Assembly (NCBI RefSeq): GCF_050947875.1
Contig: NW_027460291.1
Location: 22,155,368-22,219,367 of the forward strand
DNA: 64,000 bases
Direction of reading: 5' to 3'
DNA from: Dermacentor variabilis
Lineage: Eukaryota; Arthropoda; Arachnida; Ixodida; Ixodidae
The notes beneath the pieces are model-generated. The model saw only the letters and a program-made list of their open reading frames with translations. It was not told the origin of the DNA and made no database searches. This document shows positions 29,758-39,616 of this stretch, in pieces (the first letter of the stretch is position 1; each line of letters opens with the position of its first letter). A program made the position numbers and the translations under genes.

Positions 29758-31050
29758 GAGACATCAAAATTTTCGTTCATGCGTTTGTTGATTCAAACGT
29801 TGCGTCATGCTTCAGGGAGCACGATACACACAGCGGGATTCATATATATCCGATAAATAATTTAATAATAGCATTATTATACCGAGCGATTTCGGTTTCG
29901 GTTTCTGGGCTCCGGGGGATGCTATGACGTCACAGAGGAGGAAACGCAACATGGCTTGGTCACGTGGCCCACGAAAAATAGTGACGTAAAACTATGCTGC
30001 GTCGTCTGCTCGCGCATACGCGTGCTCTGCCAGCAGAGGTCAACCAGTGGCGATTCGAAGTGCATGTCGCGATTATTATAATCATTGCGAAGAGCGACAA
30101 CAACGGTAAGAAAATATTGCGGCTTGTGAGAGTCGGTGATTCATTCCGAAGCGCCGTAAGCTTTAGCTTTGAAGTGAACCGGAAAAGGCCTAGCGACGAT
30201 ATCGGCGGCGCCGAACGATCAGAGGCGGTGAAGCTGCCGTCGATGCCAGAGCGACCACTCCTCGGTCGCTGATTGGCCGCTTCGCCGTACGGCTGCCGCA
30301 CAAATGAGTCCCGGGCCCGTCCTCTCTACGGCAAGGAAATCTCGCTGTTCGCGAGCAAAACCGCCGTCACACGGGAGCCCGCGAATTGCAAACGGCGTGC
30401 GGCGAGTTTCCGTGCCGGTAACGTGGACGGGCCGGTAACGTGGAAAGGCCAAGCGAAGGAGAGTCCGCTCCGAGCTGCCGAACTACGCGACTCTGCGAGG
30501 AGAGAAGCAGACAACACGAACGCCGCATATCCTGGTCCCTTTCGGAGTCGGCCGGCTAGTGTTACACTCAAACGTGTAAAGGCCCGTCCGCAGGGCAACT
30601 CGCCGCACGCAGTTTGCCGTTCGCGGGCCGGCGTGCGGCGTTCGTGTTGTCCACTTCTCTCCTCTTGTGTCCGTGTCTGCACGCCTTACCCCTTCTTTGC
30701 ATTAAGAAAGGATTTCTATATGCCTGTAGCTTGGTCGTAGTGGAGGCTATGCTCGGTTGCTCGGCTCAGCAGGCTCCGTAATCGGCATTTCATCGCTACT
30801 TATCATACGTCACGTTTTTGTGCTGGTGTGCTATGACGTCAATATTTTCGTTCCTCCTCTGTGACGTAGTAACTGCCGCGCTAGCGATGGGTCTCGACTA
30901 CGAGAAGGAGTTTTTAATGACTCTTTGGAGCTCAATTAAAATTATTTTGAAATGTTTGCAGCGTCCAATACCTCGTTCTGGGTGTCCTTGCATACGGAAG
31001 TAGCCTACAACATGCTTTTTATAGCCTCAAAATTTGGTGTCTCAACCCCT
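29751..31050 (+). mobile_element. non-autonomous TTAA-site DNA transposon, copy 1 (1,300 bp)
   Basis: The ends are AGGGGTGGAGACATCAAAAT at 29751 and, as reverse complement from 31050, AGGGGTTGAGACACCAAATT. The target TTAA is duplicated at 29747-29750 and 31051-31054. TTAA sites occur in piggyBac and Kolobok families; the AGGGG start differs from the CCY start of piggyBac, so Kolobok is favoured weakly. The interior is G+C-rich, contains palindromic stretches around 30340-30650 and has no transposase. It interrupts the RTE ORF at the codons for D-I-K. Confidence 0.9.
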
Positions 31051-31146
31051 TTAAGACGTTTGCAGGGACAACATGGCCACAATTAGTAGATGACCGCGGT
31101 AGTTGGAGAAGTATGGGAGAGGCCTTTGCCCTGCAGTGGGCGTAAC

Positions 31147-33088
31147 TAGAGTTACTGTATATGCTACCGTAGGTAGCAGAGTTGCGCGTAGATCCGCCAT
31201 CTTGCCTGAGAAGCAACCAAATCTATGCGGCGAAGCCGCACTCCGTTTTTGCAGGCGACATGCCTAGCGTATCGTCGATCGACCGTGGGCGCTTTTGCAT
31301 CGCTGTGCACCGCTTGTCCGCCTAATCGCAAACAAAGCGCATCGAAACAGCTGACTGGATTAGATTGTGAAGAAAAAGGCGCTGCCCTTTTTTAGCGCGC
31401 GGCGTAAGATGCAGCGCGTATATTAGTTGCTGTTTGGACTTGCATTCCCCTGTGCACTTTCTCCGCCCTAATAACGCATTGGCACTCGCGTATCTAGAAT
31501 AGATTGTGTATTCTTATACGCCGATCAGATGCAGCATTCGTGAACCGCGACGGTAACGATTAGATCGCACCGAATAAACTTAGGGAATATGCTGATGTTA
31601 TTTTATAGATACCGGAAATGCTACAAAAAGTTTTGTGCGAAAAAGCTTCTTCACAAATTAGTATAAGGTTCGAAATAACATAGCGTAATTAAAAACTGGA
31701 CAAACGTTAGTAATTGAGGTGAACAATCAGATACGTTAATAACTTTCATTCGCTTGAATACTGCTTGGCACTCGGGTTTTGTTTCAACAGAGATAAATAA
31801 GCTACTAAGAGCAGTGCAGTGCTCTTTTAGCATGTAAACAGTAACAAAAAGCACCGAGCCGCAACTGCCTCTTTTTTTGGCAATAAAATCACAATGCGAA
31901 TTTCAGAGAAAAAAACAAAAACACTAGTGTATGTGCGTGCAAATATTTTGATGTAGTGAGCTTTATCAAGTGGTGCTCTTTCACAAAGGGAACTGTACTA
32001 AATATAATGAGGCCCATACTTGCTTATGTGCCATAGCTCTCAACATGTAGCCAGTCTAAAATATTACTGGTCAATCAATGACCAACCATTGATATTTCGA
32101 CTCTGGTACCCCATTAGATCTTGTGTAGGAACATATCCATCTACCAGCAAGCAATGGATATCAGCTACACCTGCAAGTGTGATTTCATTATGTGCCTTTT
32201 CACTGCAGGGATTCCAAAAGTAGCCTTCTGTGGGAGTGTAGCGAAAGTTTTTCTCACAGGATTGACATAGCTACATTATAGGGAATAATTCAGAACACAG
32301 TTAGGCCCTTACCGTATGTTAAATGACGACATTAATTCCTCTTGAATCCTGCTTCACATTAGCTGTAGTAGATTAAATATATTTACTTAGTAGTAACCTC
32401 TTTCATATTCAGAAACAACCCAAGCAGTGCATAATCATGAAAATGTGAGCTGGCTTTTCTACGACACTTCTGTGAAAGCAGTGTGGTGCATCACATGCAG
32501 AAAACTGGTAATTCCAGCTAAATCTCCTGTATAACTCTACGTGCTTCCATTATTTAAAAAAAAGTCCAGACTTGCAGTAGCTTTTAGTATTCCAGCTGTG
32601 AATTTTTTAGCACAGCCCAGAAAAGCACGTAGCTGTTAGTCAAGCAATTTCATCTCATACACACTTGACGCAATAGGCAGTTGACTGAAAATTTGTTTGT
32701 TCAGGTGTCTTTACCTGAACACCCTTCACAATAGTTTTACAAAGGAAGAAAAACAATTACTGCAGTAAGGTGTAACGAGGCAGGCCGACGAAACAAACGT
32801 GAGATGCGCTGCGCACGTTGCGTTGTTGCTACGCAGCTACACGCACGTGAACAGCGAACGGCAAGATCGGCCGGATTGGATTTGAATTTGACTGGCGATA
32901 ACTTGTGTCAATCCAGTTCGCTGCAGCGGTGGCGTCGGGAAATACAAAAATTGGCCCTAACATCTGCTTCTCCGCAATGCACGGTTGCTTGGCTACCACG
33001 TGATGACGTTCTGCCAATAGAGGCGCTAGCGGCGTGATAAAACAGACGCGCAACTCTGCTACCTGCGGTAGCACATACAGTAACTCTA
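31147..33088 (+). mobile_element. non-autonomous hAT-like element (about 1.94 kb) in the RTE 3' tail
   Basis: Terminal inverted repeats of 43 bp (31147-31189 and 33046-33088) differ at two positions and begin TAGAGTTACTG. GGCGTAAC flanks both sides (31139-31146 and 33089-33096). An 8-bp duplication with a TAGAG-type end fits hAT. The last T may belong to either repeat or target, which would make the duplication 9 bp. The interior is A+T-rich, with no transposase frame. Removing it restores the RTE tail into its (TGA)n end. Confidence 0.85.
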
Positions 33089-33120
33089 GGCGTAACTAGG
33101 CTGATGATGATGATGATGAT

Positions 33121-34575
33121 GTCTCCAATGCCGATTTGGTTTGCATCTCTGTACTCCACATACCCCTCTCTGCCTCCTTAACCTTTTTCTTGACAGATGA
33201 TTCCTTACTTGTTCCCCCGCTACTGCCCAAGTATTTGCTTGTCAATTTTCTAGTTCGCTTCCGCCACCTCGTGTCAACATTCCTCGTGTATAAGTAACTG
33301 AAAACCTTCCTAGCCCACCGAATTTCCCCCATTTTTCTCAATCGCTCCTCAAATGCTATCTTGCTACTAGCCTCTCTGCCCTCGAAAGAAGACCATCCCA
33401 GATCCCCCTGCGCTCCAAGATTTGGTGTCTTGCCATGTGCTCCCAGAGCGAGCCTACCCACACCACGTTGCCTAATTTCCAACTGTTGCCGGGTCTCTGT
33501 TCTAATACATAGAACTGCATTGGCAAAAGTCAGGCCTGGTACCATTACCCCTTTCCATATCCCTCGTACTACCTCGTACCTATTGTAGTTCCACAGTGCC
33601 CTACTCTTCATAATCGCTGCACTTCTGTTACCTTTAGTCGTTAGATATTTTTCGTACTCTGTCAGATACTCAATGCCATTATTTATCCACACCCCAAGGT
33701 ACTTGTATTTATCGACTATCTCCAGCGTGGCCTCCTGTATCTTATGCTCGCCGCAACTGTTATCATTAAAAATCATCACTGCTGATTTTTCTTTGCTAAA
33801 CTTCAAGCCTAACCTGTCTCCTTCTGTACCACATATGTCCATTAATTCCTGCAGATCTTGTGCATTGTCAGCCATTAATACAATATCATCCGCGTACATC
33901 AGTCCTGGTAATGACTGTTCAATCAATTTTCCTTGCTTGAGAAATGATAGGTTGAAGCCGAGTCCGCTTTGCTGTATTTTGGCCTCTAGACCTTGTAGGT
34001 ACAGCATAAACATCAGAGGTGACAATGGGCACCCCTGCCTAAGCCCCCGCCGAATCATCACAAGCTCCGAAACCTGCGTTTCCCATTGTATAATCACCCG
34101 GTTACCTTTATAGATATCTTTTAGGAAATTGGTTACTCCATCTTGCACTCCTAAAGTTTCCAGAATGCCCCACAAGCCCTCTTGAAGTACACTGTCATAG
34201 GCTCCCTTGATGTCCAAAAAAGCCAGCCATAGGGGTCTGTGTTCCTTTTCAGCTATTTCAATGCACTGTGTTAGCGAGAACAGATTGTCTTCTAGCCTCC
34301 TATGCTTCCGGAACCCATTTTGTAGCTCTCCAAGTACCCCCTCGTTCTCTATACCCATGCCTGCAGTCTGTCCTTTATAATCTGCATAACCACCCTGTAA
34401 ACCACTGACGTCACTGTTATAGGCCGGTAGTTATTTATGTCAGCTTTGTCCCCCTTTCCCTTATATATCATTCTCATCCTACTTAGCCTCCATTCGTCAG
34501 GTACTTTACCATCCACTAGCATTTTGCTCACCATCTCCCTCAATGCTTTCTTAGATTTCGGGCCCAATTTCTTTA
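33121..34575 (-). pseudogene. LINE ORF2: reverse transcriptase and C-terminal region, 3'-truncated
   Basis: Before the frameshift near 34365: KVPDEWRLSRMRMIYKGKGD, then NNYRPITVTSVVYRVV. After it: ELQNGFRKHRRLEDNLF, LAFLDIKGAYDSVL (Asp), RRGLRQGCPLSPLMFMLYL and LMYADDIVLMAD (YADD active site). The C-terminal region (KYKYLGVWINNG, LEIRQRGVGRLALG) runs on to WSTEMQTKSALE. It then reads into a run of Ser from the (TGA)n sequence, so the real end is missing. The RT core is intact apart from the frameshift. Confidence 0.8.
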
Positions 34576-34579
34576 TTAA

Positions 34580-35868
34580 AGGGGTTGAGACACCAAATTT
34601 TGAGACTATAAAAAGCATGTTGTAGGCTGCTTCCGTATGCAAGGACCGTGACCCAGAGTGAGGTATTGGACGCTGCAAACATTTGAAAATAATTTTACTT
34701 CAGCTCCAAAAAGTCAATAAAAACTCCTTCTCGTAGTCGAGACCCATCGCTAGCGCGGCAGTTACTACGTCACAGAGGAGGAACGAAAATATTGACGTCA
34801 TAGCACACTAGCACAAAAACGTGACGTATGATGAGTAGCGATGAAATGCCGATTACGGAGCCTGCTGAGCCGAGCGACCGAGCATAGCCTCCGCTATGAC
34901 CGAGCTACAGGCATATAGAAATCCTTTCTTAATGCAAAAAATGGGTAAGGCGTGCAGGCACGGACACAAGAGGAGAGAAGTGGACAACACGAACGCCGCA
35001 CGGCGGCCCGCGAACAGCAAACTGCGTGCGGCGAATTGCCGTGCGGACGGGCCTTTACACGTTTGAGTGTAGCCCGTCCACTAGCCGGCCGACTCCGAAA
35101 GGGACCAGGATATGCGGCGTTCGTGTTGTCCGCTTCTCTCCTCGCATAGTCGCATAGTTCGGCAGCTCGGAGCGGTCTCTCGTTCGCTTGGCCTTTCTCA
35201 ATGTGAGAGCCCGTCCACGTTACCGGCACGGAAGCTCGCCGCACGCCGTTTTCCGTTCGCGGGCCCCCGTGCGCCGGCGGTTTTGCTCGCGAACGGCGAG
35301 ATTTCCTTGCCGTAGAGAGGACGGGCCCGGGATCCATTTGTGCGGCAGCCGTAAGGCGAAGCGGCCAATCAGCGACCGAGGAGTGGTCACTCTGGCACCG
35401 ACGGCAGCTTCACCGCCTCTGATCGTTCGGTGCCGCCGATATCGTTGCTAGGCCTTTTCCGGTTTACTTCAAAGCTAAATTACGGCGCTTCGGAATGAAT
35501 CACCGACTCTCACAAGGCGCAATATTTTCTTACCGTTGTTGTCGCTCTTCGCAATAATTATAATCATCGCGACATGCACTTCGAATCGCCAGTTGTTGAC
35601 CTCTGCTGGCAGAGCACGCGTATGCGCGAGCAGACGACGCAGCATAGTTTTACGTCACTATTTTTGTGGTCCACGTGACCAAGCTGTGACGTCATAGCAT
35701 CCCCCGGAGCCCAGAAACCGAAACCGAAATCGCTCGGTATAATAATGCTATTATTAAATTATTTATCGGATATATATGAATCCCACTGTGTGTATCGTGC
35801 TCCCTGAAGCATGACGCAACGTTTGAATCAACAAACGCATGAACGAAAATTTTGATGTCTCCACCCCT
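34580..35868 (-). mobile_element. non-autonomous TTAA-site DNA transposon, copy 2 (1,289 bp, inverted)
   Basis: This is the same element as 29751-31050 in the opposite orientation. The ends are AGGGGTTGAGACACCAAATT from 34580 and, reading inward from 35868, AGGGGTGGAGACATCAAAAT. The flanks are TTAA (34576-34579) and ATAA (35869-35872), the latter a single change from TTAA. The two copies differ by small indels and substitutions, mostly in the G+C-rich interior. It interrupts the minus-strand LINE ORF2. Confidence 0.9.
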
Positions 35869-36988
35869 ATAACATAATTGGAATACCATCGGGGCCTGCC
35901 GATGTGCTACTTGGTACCCTCTTCTCCGCCCTTTCCCACTCTTTTTGTCCAAGCGAAAGCAGTGGGTTGACCGGGCTATCCCTATCCGACGTACTGCATG
36001 TACCATTTGTCTGTTTTGTAAATTTTTTCCTCATCATGGTTCCTATATGTTCCATTGCCGCCTCTCCTTCTAACCGAGTACCTTGAACTGTTACTATATA
36101 CCTCTGCTCTAGGCTTGTCCTATTACCCAAGGAGTTCAGATGTTGCCAGAATTTTCTAGCTGCCTGTTTATCTTTTTTATTGCTTATTTTTGACAGCCAT
36201 TGGGACCCTTTTGTCTTGATTTTCTCGTTGATCAAATAAGATGCTTCCCTTTTGCATTTTATGTAGTTTACCCATTTCCTCTCTACTTCTGCTTCAGGTT
36301 CTCCCTTACTTTTGGAATACCTGTGTTCCCTGGAGGCTTCCTGACGTTTCTTTATGGCCTTCTTAACCTCTTCATCCCACCAGCTCTTGAGTTTTCGTAT
36401 CCCTTGTCTTGTTTTCCTGACTCGCGCCTTACCTAGCTCACGCTCAAATAGTCTCATTAACTTTGGGTAAGTCCAATCAGTTTCAGTACTCTCTGAGATT
36501 TCCTCTTCAATTTGTTTGGCCGCTATTTCCACTTCGTCTTCTGAGTAAAAAATCACATCTGGCGTTTCCTCGCGCGTCGTTCGTGCTTTAGTTTCCCTCT
36601 TAAAACTCAACTTGATACGTTTGTGGTCGCTACCTATGCTTCTGGAGCCCTGTTCATCTATAATCATGGCTCCTAATCTATCGTACATCCTATGTAACAT
36701 CAACGCATAATCTATTGTCGAGTGTCGACCCCCTACCTCCCATGTTATGATCCCGTCACACTTTTCAGTAGAGTTACAGACAACTAAGTTAAGCCTCTCA
36801 CACATATCCAGCAGCATGTTACCTGTGGAGTCTGTGTACCCATCCATATCTTCAACATGCGCATTCATGTCTCCTAATACAATTACTTCACATCCATTTC
36901 CTAGCTCATTGATGTCCGCTGCTATACAGTCCAACATTTTTTTTTTTTTTTTCCTCTTTAGCATTTGATCCTGTCCAAAGGTATACAA
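35869..36988 (-). pseudogene. LINE ORF2: endonuclease core and linker, cut by the TTAA transposon
   Basis: VIVLGDMNAHVEDMDGY has the Asp-x-Asn pair and RSIGSDHKRIKLSF the Asp-His pair, so with the previous block the endonuclease active site is complete. After it comes a long charged linker (WWDEEVKKAIKKRQ, REASYLIN), typical of this LINE type, then the RT lead-in STSAGPDGIPIM. At that point the TTAA transposon enters. The residues after the insertion, IKKLGPKSKKALREMV, rejoin naturally, confirming the insertion site. Confidence 0.8.
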
Positions 36989-37277
36989 AGCCCAGAAGTG
37001 TTCTCGCCCCTGCTACTTTTCCTTCTAGCCATAAATGCTCCTTGCATTCCTGTTTGACCTTTTGCCAATTTGTATTTTTATGAACGAATGCTCCAATTCC
37101 CCCACCCTTTCTGCTACCCTGCACTCTGTTGCAGTATTCCCATGCATAATCAGGGTTACAGGGCGGTTGTTCCATGTCCCTAAGATGTGTCTCTACAAAC
37201 CCATAAACCATTAAGTTCTCCTGCCTTAGTTGTTCTTCGATTTCCTCCCATTTTAGCCTATTTCTGCCACCTTGCAT
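36906..37277 (-). pseudogene. LINE ORF2: endonuclease N-terminus
   Basis: Starts KWEEIEEQLRQENLMVYGFVETHL, which carries the catalytic Glu of an APE-type endonuclease, then GGGIGAFVHKN and LGFVYLWTG. The frame is lost in a 16-base homopolymer (36937-36952); its continuation is the next upstream-coded block. An initiating Met here is uncertain; the start chosen is the first available one. Confidence 0.75.
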
Positions 37278-37385
37278 GTTAATGAACCCTATGTCTGACT
37301 TAATTTGGCTCTTGCGCTTATTCCTGTCACCTCTCCTACAGTACCGATGTTCGCGTTTGTGGCTCCTGCCTCGAATCGTCCACGC

Positions 37386-38624
37386 CTACACTGCTTCTTT
37401 CAGGGCTCTGGGTCCCCCTAAAAAAGCTGTTGCCTGGCGACCCATCCTGCCCCCTATCCTTTTGCCAGTGGCACCACTGTAGTGAATACCATCCTGCACA
37501 AAAGGTCGGAAGCCGATTCCGTACACGTCCCTGTTGACCTCCATCACGCTGTACCCGAGTCGTCCGCTCAGACTCCTAATGACCCGATTGGCCTCAACCA
37601 CCCTCCTTTCTACCTGGTAAGCCTGGCCCTGGACCTCTGGGATAGTGCATATGGTCACATGCACCCTCCCGGAGGCCTCTCTAAGCTTACTCAGCCCAGT
37701 CTCAATGTGCCTCTCAAGGTCCTGGCTTCTCCCCTTAAGCACGTCATTGAGCCCAGAATGCATAATGACCAATCTGTCGCTCTCCGTGCTGACCCCAATT
37801 ACTTCCCGCGCCTTGGTCATTGCTTCCGCCATACCCTTGCCCGCTTGCACCTCCACCTGTACTCGCCCGTCCGCCTTCACTCTCGCCATCACGCCCTGTT
37901 CGGCCCTCCCCACATTGGAGTCCCCTATCACCAGGACCCTTCTACGTGCAAACCGTTCGACTGCAGCCTGTGCCTGCTGCCCCTCCCTTTGCGCCCGCTG
38001 GCGCCCCTGTGGCTGCAGCGTCGCCTCACTCGGGGCGCGTTGTGCAGCTTCACTATAACTACGCCGTTTCACCGGCGGCGAGCTGACGACGGCTTGCTTT
38101 GGCTCCCTGCCTCCCACTTCGCCTGTAGGGTCTACCCTACTTTCCGAGTTTTTGCCAACACTTTGTTGTCCTGACCCGACCTTCTCCGCTGCCCGCGTCT
38201 CCAGCGCGTCGAGCCGCCTTTCCAGTTCGGCGCTCCTTTCTTTTTCTGCCTCAAGCTCGGCCACGGTCCTTACTAACTGCGCGGCCTGGGCCGCCTCCAC
38301 CTTGACAAAATTGTCAACTTTCGCCTGCAGTGCTACCCGCTTCTCCTGTTCCTCCCTCAGTTCTGCCTTAAGCTCGTCGAACTTAGCCACCCAATTCCCT
38401 TCCAGTTTTTGGACGGCTTCCCTGACGCCCTCTCACGACCTGCACGTGAAGCTAGACCCATCCGCGTCTGCTAAATTCTGGAACTTAGTTTCGTCGAGGA
38501 AGCACCATCGCAGGCACTCGTCGCACTGCACTTGCTCCCCGTCCCCCGCGGCCTTCGCGTTCTTCGATTTCATCGCTAGGCCTACGTCCCGAGGCCCAAC
38601 GAGGAACTTCGCCAAATCACTCAA
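37386..38624 (-). pseudogene. LINE ORF1: PHD-like zinc finger, coiled coil, SGNH esterase
   Basis: The first 63 codons (38624-38436) have QCDECLRWCFLDETKFQNL and FTCRS, a PHD-like Cys cluster. The next codon, expected to be the partner Cys, is TGA (38433-38435), so a single nonsense change splits the ORF. The same frame continues with a ~70-residue coiled coil rich in E, K and L (AELREEQEKRVALQAKV and on). The SGNH hydrolase fold follows, with block I VLVIGDSNVG (Ser in GDSN, residues 156-159 counted from the Met at 38390), block III-like HSGLNDV and block V DGIHYSG (Asp and His). ORF1 proteins bind element RNA; the esterase may act on lipids or RNP. Confidence 0.8.
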
Positions 38625-38639
38625 GCAAAGCCGACCTCG

Positions 38640-39616
38640 ACCGCTATCCCAAACTAAAATAAAGAATTGTCACTCCCTACCCCATGCAAGAATCTGAGGA
38701 GCTAGCTGAAATAATTAACGAAGCCTATCAATAGGTCCCTCCTACCAACTAGGCCTAACGGGGGAGCCGCCAGACCTAGACAAAGCCGGTGCGTTTGCTA
38801 CTCTTACCAAGAATTCAAAATTTGCGCCCCTACTCCATGCAACAGAAAATACTTCAAAACACTAGCTAATAAAGATAAAAAGGTACTTAGCTACGAACGA
38901 AGTCGCTGAAGCCTCGACCACAGGAGCGTCCGTACCGCCGTCCGCACCGTCCGCCAACTCAAGAAGTTTGAGAGAGATGAATCAGGGAGTGCTCTGGGAT
39001 CTCTGGAATGCCCCGCTGTCACGTGGCCCGCGCCGTCAATCGGGAACCTCCGCGAGACCTCGAAACTTTAGCTTTTTCTGCGTTTTCGCTCGGAGGAGGC
39101 CGGGAAGGCGGAATATTTAAAGTTGAAGAAATGCTCTTTCTGTTGCGACCAAGATGGCGGCGCTCGGTTGCGCCGTTACCACGATGGAAGAATACTATCT
39201 TCCACCGTGGCCGTTACGGAGATATCGTGGCTTTAAAAACACCATCTTTTTGCGATTTCCGCAAAACTTCTCGTCGCTGTGGCTGATACAATTTTTTTAA
39301 AGCACTTCTAAGCGGTTTTCAGGGAAGATATTTTGGAATCAGGTAGAGCAAGGGTTATAAAAACTGAAAATGTGATTTTCGAAAAATCGGTTTTTCGGTC
39401 ATTTTTCGCGATGCGAAAGCCGCGTCTATGCCGCGAATGTCGTCGAAAGCCGCGAATGCGGATTCCGTCGGCTACGTGAGATGGTCGGTTTCTTGTGTGT
39501 GCGAGAGAAGGGGGAGCGCAGCGTCTTGGCGTGAGCAGGCTTTCCAACACATGCAAACTTTACGCTTACACTGCGTTATGGTAGCTGCATGCAGGCTGTT
39601 TCACAACACACGTGCG
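38640..39616. other. LINE leader followed by unassigned sequence
   Basis: From 38640 to about 39120 is the likely 5' leader of the minus-strand LINE. Beyond it is a stretch with a short hairpin (CACGATGGAAGA / TCTTCCACCGTG near 39179-39210). It also has a CGCGAA/AAAGCCGCG-repeating stretch (39405-39460). No gene is visible. Confidence 0.4.

Larger units (their letters stand above)
26669..33120 (+). mobile_element. RTE-type non-LTR retrotransposon (LINE), near complete, with later insertions
   Basis: The body runs from a tRNA-like leader through an endonuclease-reverse transcriptase ORF (26858-29757) to a 3' tail at 31051-31146. It resumes after an inserted element at 33097-33120 with the (TGA)n end typical of RTE elements. 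The inserted elements are at 26428-26668 (Ruka, in the leader), 29751-31050 (TTAA transposon) and 31147-33088 (hAT-like). The ORF has two frameshifts. A short 3' piece of the same family at 63189-63353 shows what the uninterrupted tail looks like. Confidence 0.85.
33121..39120 (-). mobile_element. LINE with SGNH-esterase ORF1 (CR1/Jockey-group type), minus strand
   Basis: On the minus strand a ~480-bp leader (39120-38640) precedes ORF1 (38624-37386), and ORF2 follows (37277-33121: endonuclease, RT, C-terminal region). ORF2 is broken by a TTAA transposon (34580-35868), by a frameshift at a 16-base A/T run (36937-36952) and by another near 34365. The 3' part, including the C-x2-C...H...C region, is missing: the sequence joins the RTE (TGA)n tail at 33121. 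Esterase-bearing ORF1 is typical of CR1-clade LINEs; the RT clade itself would need a tree. Confidence 0.8.

Noticed and set aside
30273..30740. 155-residue frame in TTAA transposon copy 1 and its counterpart at 34894-35337
   Set aside because: The frames lie in a G+C-rich palindromic interior, their N-terminal halves differ by indels between copies, and they resemble no transposase. Long G+C-rich frames are expected by chance.
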